Assembly (NCBI RefSeq): GCF_023016045.1
Contig: NZ_JALKAP010000013.1
Coordinates: forward strand, 62,001-126,000
Length of the DNA: 64,000 nt
Origin: Marinobacter sp. S6332
Lineage (GTDB): Bacteria; Pseudomonadota; Gammaproteobacteria; Pseudomonadales; Oleiphilaceae
Direction: 5' to 3'
Of the stretch, positions 62,937 to 64,000 are shown piece after piece; positions within the stretch are counted from its first letter, which is position 1, and the number at the start of each line of letters is the position of its first letter. Position numbers and translations under genes: made by a program. The notes under the pieces were generated by a model. That model searched no databases. It saw only the letters and a program-made list of their open reading frames with translations, and had not been told where the DNA came from.

Positions 62937-64000
62937 ATGGGCAAGGAAAAGCAGCATCATTTTCTTCAGATTCACAGCTCTCTCGGTAAAGACGCTCTGG
63001 TATTAGAGCGGCTGAAAGTGCGTGAGGGCATGTCACGCCTGTTTGAGGTGCGGGTTGGGTTTACCGCCAATCAACGTATCGCTGATATGAAAAAGCACAT
63101 TGGCGAGGGTGTAACCGTTACCCTGAAAGTAGGGTCAAAAGATGGTGGTGGCGAAAAGCACTTCCATGGCCACTTTCTTAGTATGTGGGAATTGGGAAAG
63201 CCGCTTCACAATAGCGATGGCCAGCGCTATGAGGCCATTATCGTACCGAAAGCCTGGTCTGCAGCTAATCGCACCAACTGCCGAATTTTCCAAGATAAAA
63301 CCGTTAAAAAGATTGTTGAGACAATTTTGGGGGAGCATGGAGTTGCGTTCAGCTGGAAGCTGAAAAAAGGACTTTATACCTACCGTTATTGTGTTCAGTA
63401 CAATGAAACCGACTGGGATTTCGTTTGCCGGCTACTGGCTCACGAAGGTCTGTGTTTCCATTTCGAGCATTCTAGTGGCTCTCACACGATGGTCATTACC
63501 GATCATGAAAAGGCTTGGCCTAAGGCTGTTGAGGGTTCCGTTGTATTCTGTTCCAGACCAACCGGTGTGGCACATATTTCGAGCTGGTATGCCGGTTTTA
63601 AGGCAACAGCTAACTCCATCATTGAGCATGGCTTCGATTTCGAAACGCCCAAGCAGAAGGTTAAGGCAACCAGTAGCGAACAGGTGCCTGGCGGTCCGTT
63701 TGGTTCTCGCGAGTTGTTTGGGTACTTCGGTGAAGATCGTCCCATCAAGGATGGTGCCAACCTTGCCGCTTTGCACCTGAAAGGCATTGCTCAGGAATCA
63801 GAAAGCTACAGGGCTGTATCCGATTACCGCTCTTTTGGTGTTGGCCTAACTTTCTCCTTCAAAGAGCATGAAGACGAAATTCCTCCGCATAATGAATTCG
63901 TGATCACGGAAGTGGCGATAGAGGCTTCGGTGCCGCTGAACGCGGATAACCAACCATCAATGGGTAACTTTTTTTATACCAACAGCTTCCGCTGCATACC
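62937..64000 (+). CDS. vgrG: T6SS spike protein VgrG, 3' end beyond window
   Basis: Spike at the tip of the Hcp tube. Translation from the ATG at 62937 stays open to the window edge (about 354 residues). The gp27-like domain is clear: LKVREGMSRLFEVRV, HFHGHFLSMW, VQYNETDWDFVCRLLAHEGL, HTMVITD and SFKEHEDEIPPHNEFVITEV. The C-terminal spike and any effector extension lie outside. AGGAAGG about 12 bases before the ATG is the likely ribosome site. Confidence 0.93.
   Translation, partial: MGKEKQHHFLQIHSSLGKDALVLERLKVREGMSRLFEVRVGFTANQRIADMKKHIGEGVTVTLKVGSKDGGGEKHFHGHFLSMWELGKPLHNSDGQRYEAIIVPKAWSAANRTNCRIFQDKTVKKIVETILGEHGVAFSWKLKKGLYTYRYCVQYNETDWDFVCRLLAHEGLCFHFEHSSGSHTMVITDHEKAWPKAVEGSVVFCSRPTGVAHISSWYAGFKATANSIIEHGFDFETPKQKVKATSSEQVPGGPFGSRELFGYFGEDRPIKDGANLAALHLKGIAQESESYRAVSDYRSFGVGLTFSFKEHEDEIPPHNEFVITEVAIEASVPLNADNQPSMGNFFYTNSFRCI

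Noticed and set aside
62352..62975. Minus-strand open frame of 207 residues opposite hcp
   Set aside because: Antisense to hcp and the terminator; arises from biased codons of a highly expressed gene.
1..64000. CRISPR arrays, tRNA, rRNA and prophage genes
   Set aside because: No regularly spaced short repeats, no tRNA-like cloverleaf in the spacers I read, and no phage modules apart from the phage-like T6SS parts.

Overview
The window looks like chromosomal DNA of a gammaproteobacterium, most likely Marinobacter or a close relative. Three things point there. The order pilGHIJK-chpABC / gshB-tonB-yqgE-ruvX-pyrR-pyrB-pyrC' is the one known from Pseudomonas. The type VI secretion (T6SS) cluster is of the imp type with two tssC-like genes. 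The protein sequences throughout are typical of that group. No rRNA, tRNA, CRISPR array, transposase or integrase was seen.

Region by region. (1) 1-6.5 kb: assorted signalling and metabolic genes. They are a CHASE-GGDEF protein running off the left edge, a CoA-binding protein, folX-folE, a MEST/PEG1-like alpha/beta hydrolase, a membrane diguanylate cyclase and a patatin-like lipase. (2) 6.5-8.65 kb: zur-znuC-znuB zinc uptake with a candidate Zur operator over the promoter. (3) 8.7-22.2 kb, minus strand: the complete Pil-Chp chemosensory operon that controls type IV pili, including a 2505-residue ChpA. (4) 22.5-28.2 kb, plus strand: gshB, tonB (position of tonB3), yqgE, ruvX, pyrR, pyrB and a metal-ligand-less pyrC'. 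(5) 28.4-33.3 kb: a putative solute-binding protein, a TatT-like lipoprotein and a large TRAP permease, interrupted by an oppositely oriented HU gene. (6) 33.3-38.2 kb: a tandemly repeated accessory block. Two full units of about 1.98 kb each carry an Imm49-family immunity protein plus a small lipoprotein. A third unit is collapsed to a remnant, and a small exported protein of unknown function follows. (7) 38.3-64 kb: a T6SS locus. PpkA kinase and a PAAR-like spike tip lie on the minus strand. On the plus strand are tagH, tssJ, tssK, tssL(OmpA), tssM, tagF, pppA, tssA, tssB, tssC, a second tssC-like gene (impD), tagJ, tssE, tssF, tssG, clpV, an unknown lipoprotein, hcp and the start of vgrG.

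How they work together. The T6SS region encodes a nearly complete apparatus: baseplate EFGK, membrane complex JLM, sheath BC, tube Hcp, spike VgrG/PAAR, ClpV recycling. It also has a phosphorylation switch (PpkA/PppA/FHA/TagF). The Imm49 array next to it looks like an immunity island. No cognate toxin is visible in the window, so the genes could be orphan immunity genes or could protect against an effector encoded beyond the right edge or elsewhere.

The most unusual items are the Imm49/lipoprotein tandem array with mosaic divergence, the possible ATT start of its lipoproteins, a perfect 12-bp hairpin inside the 5' end of tssM, the overlapping alternative hairpins before hcp, and the MEST-like hydrolase with an Asp nucleophile. 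All functional statements come from reading the sequence and remembered family features; no database search was possible.
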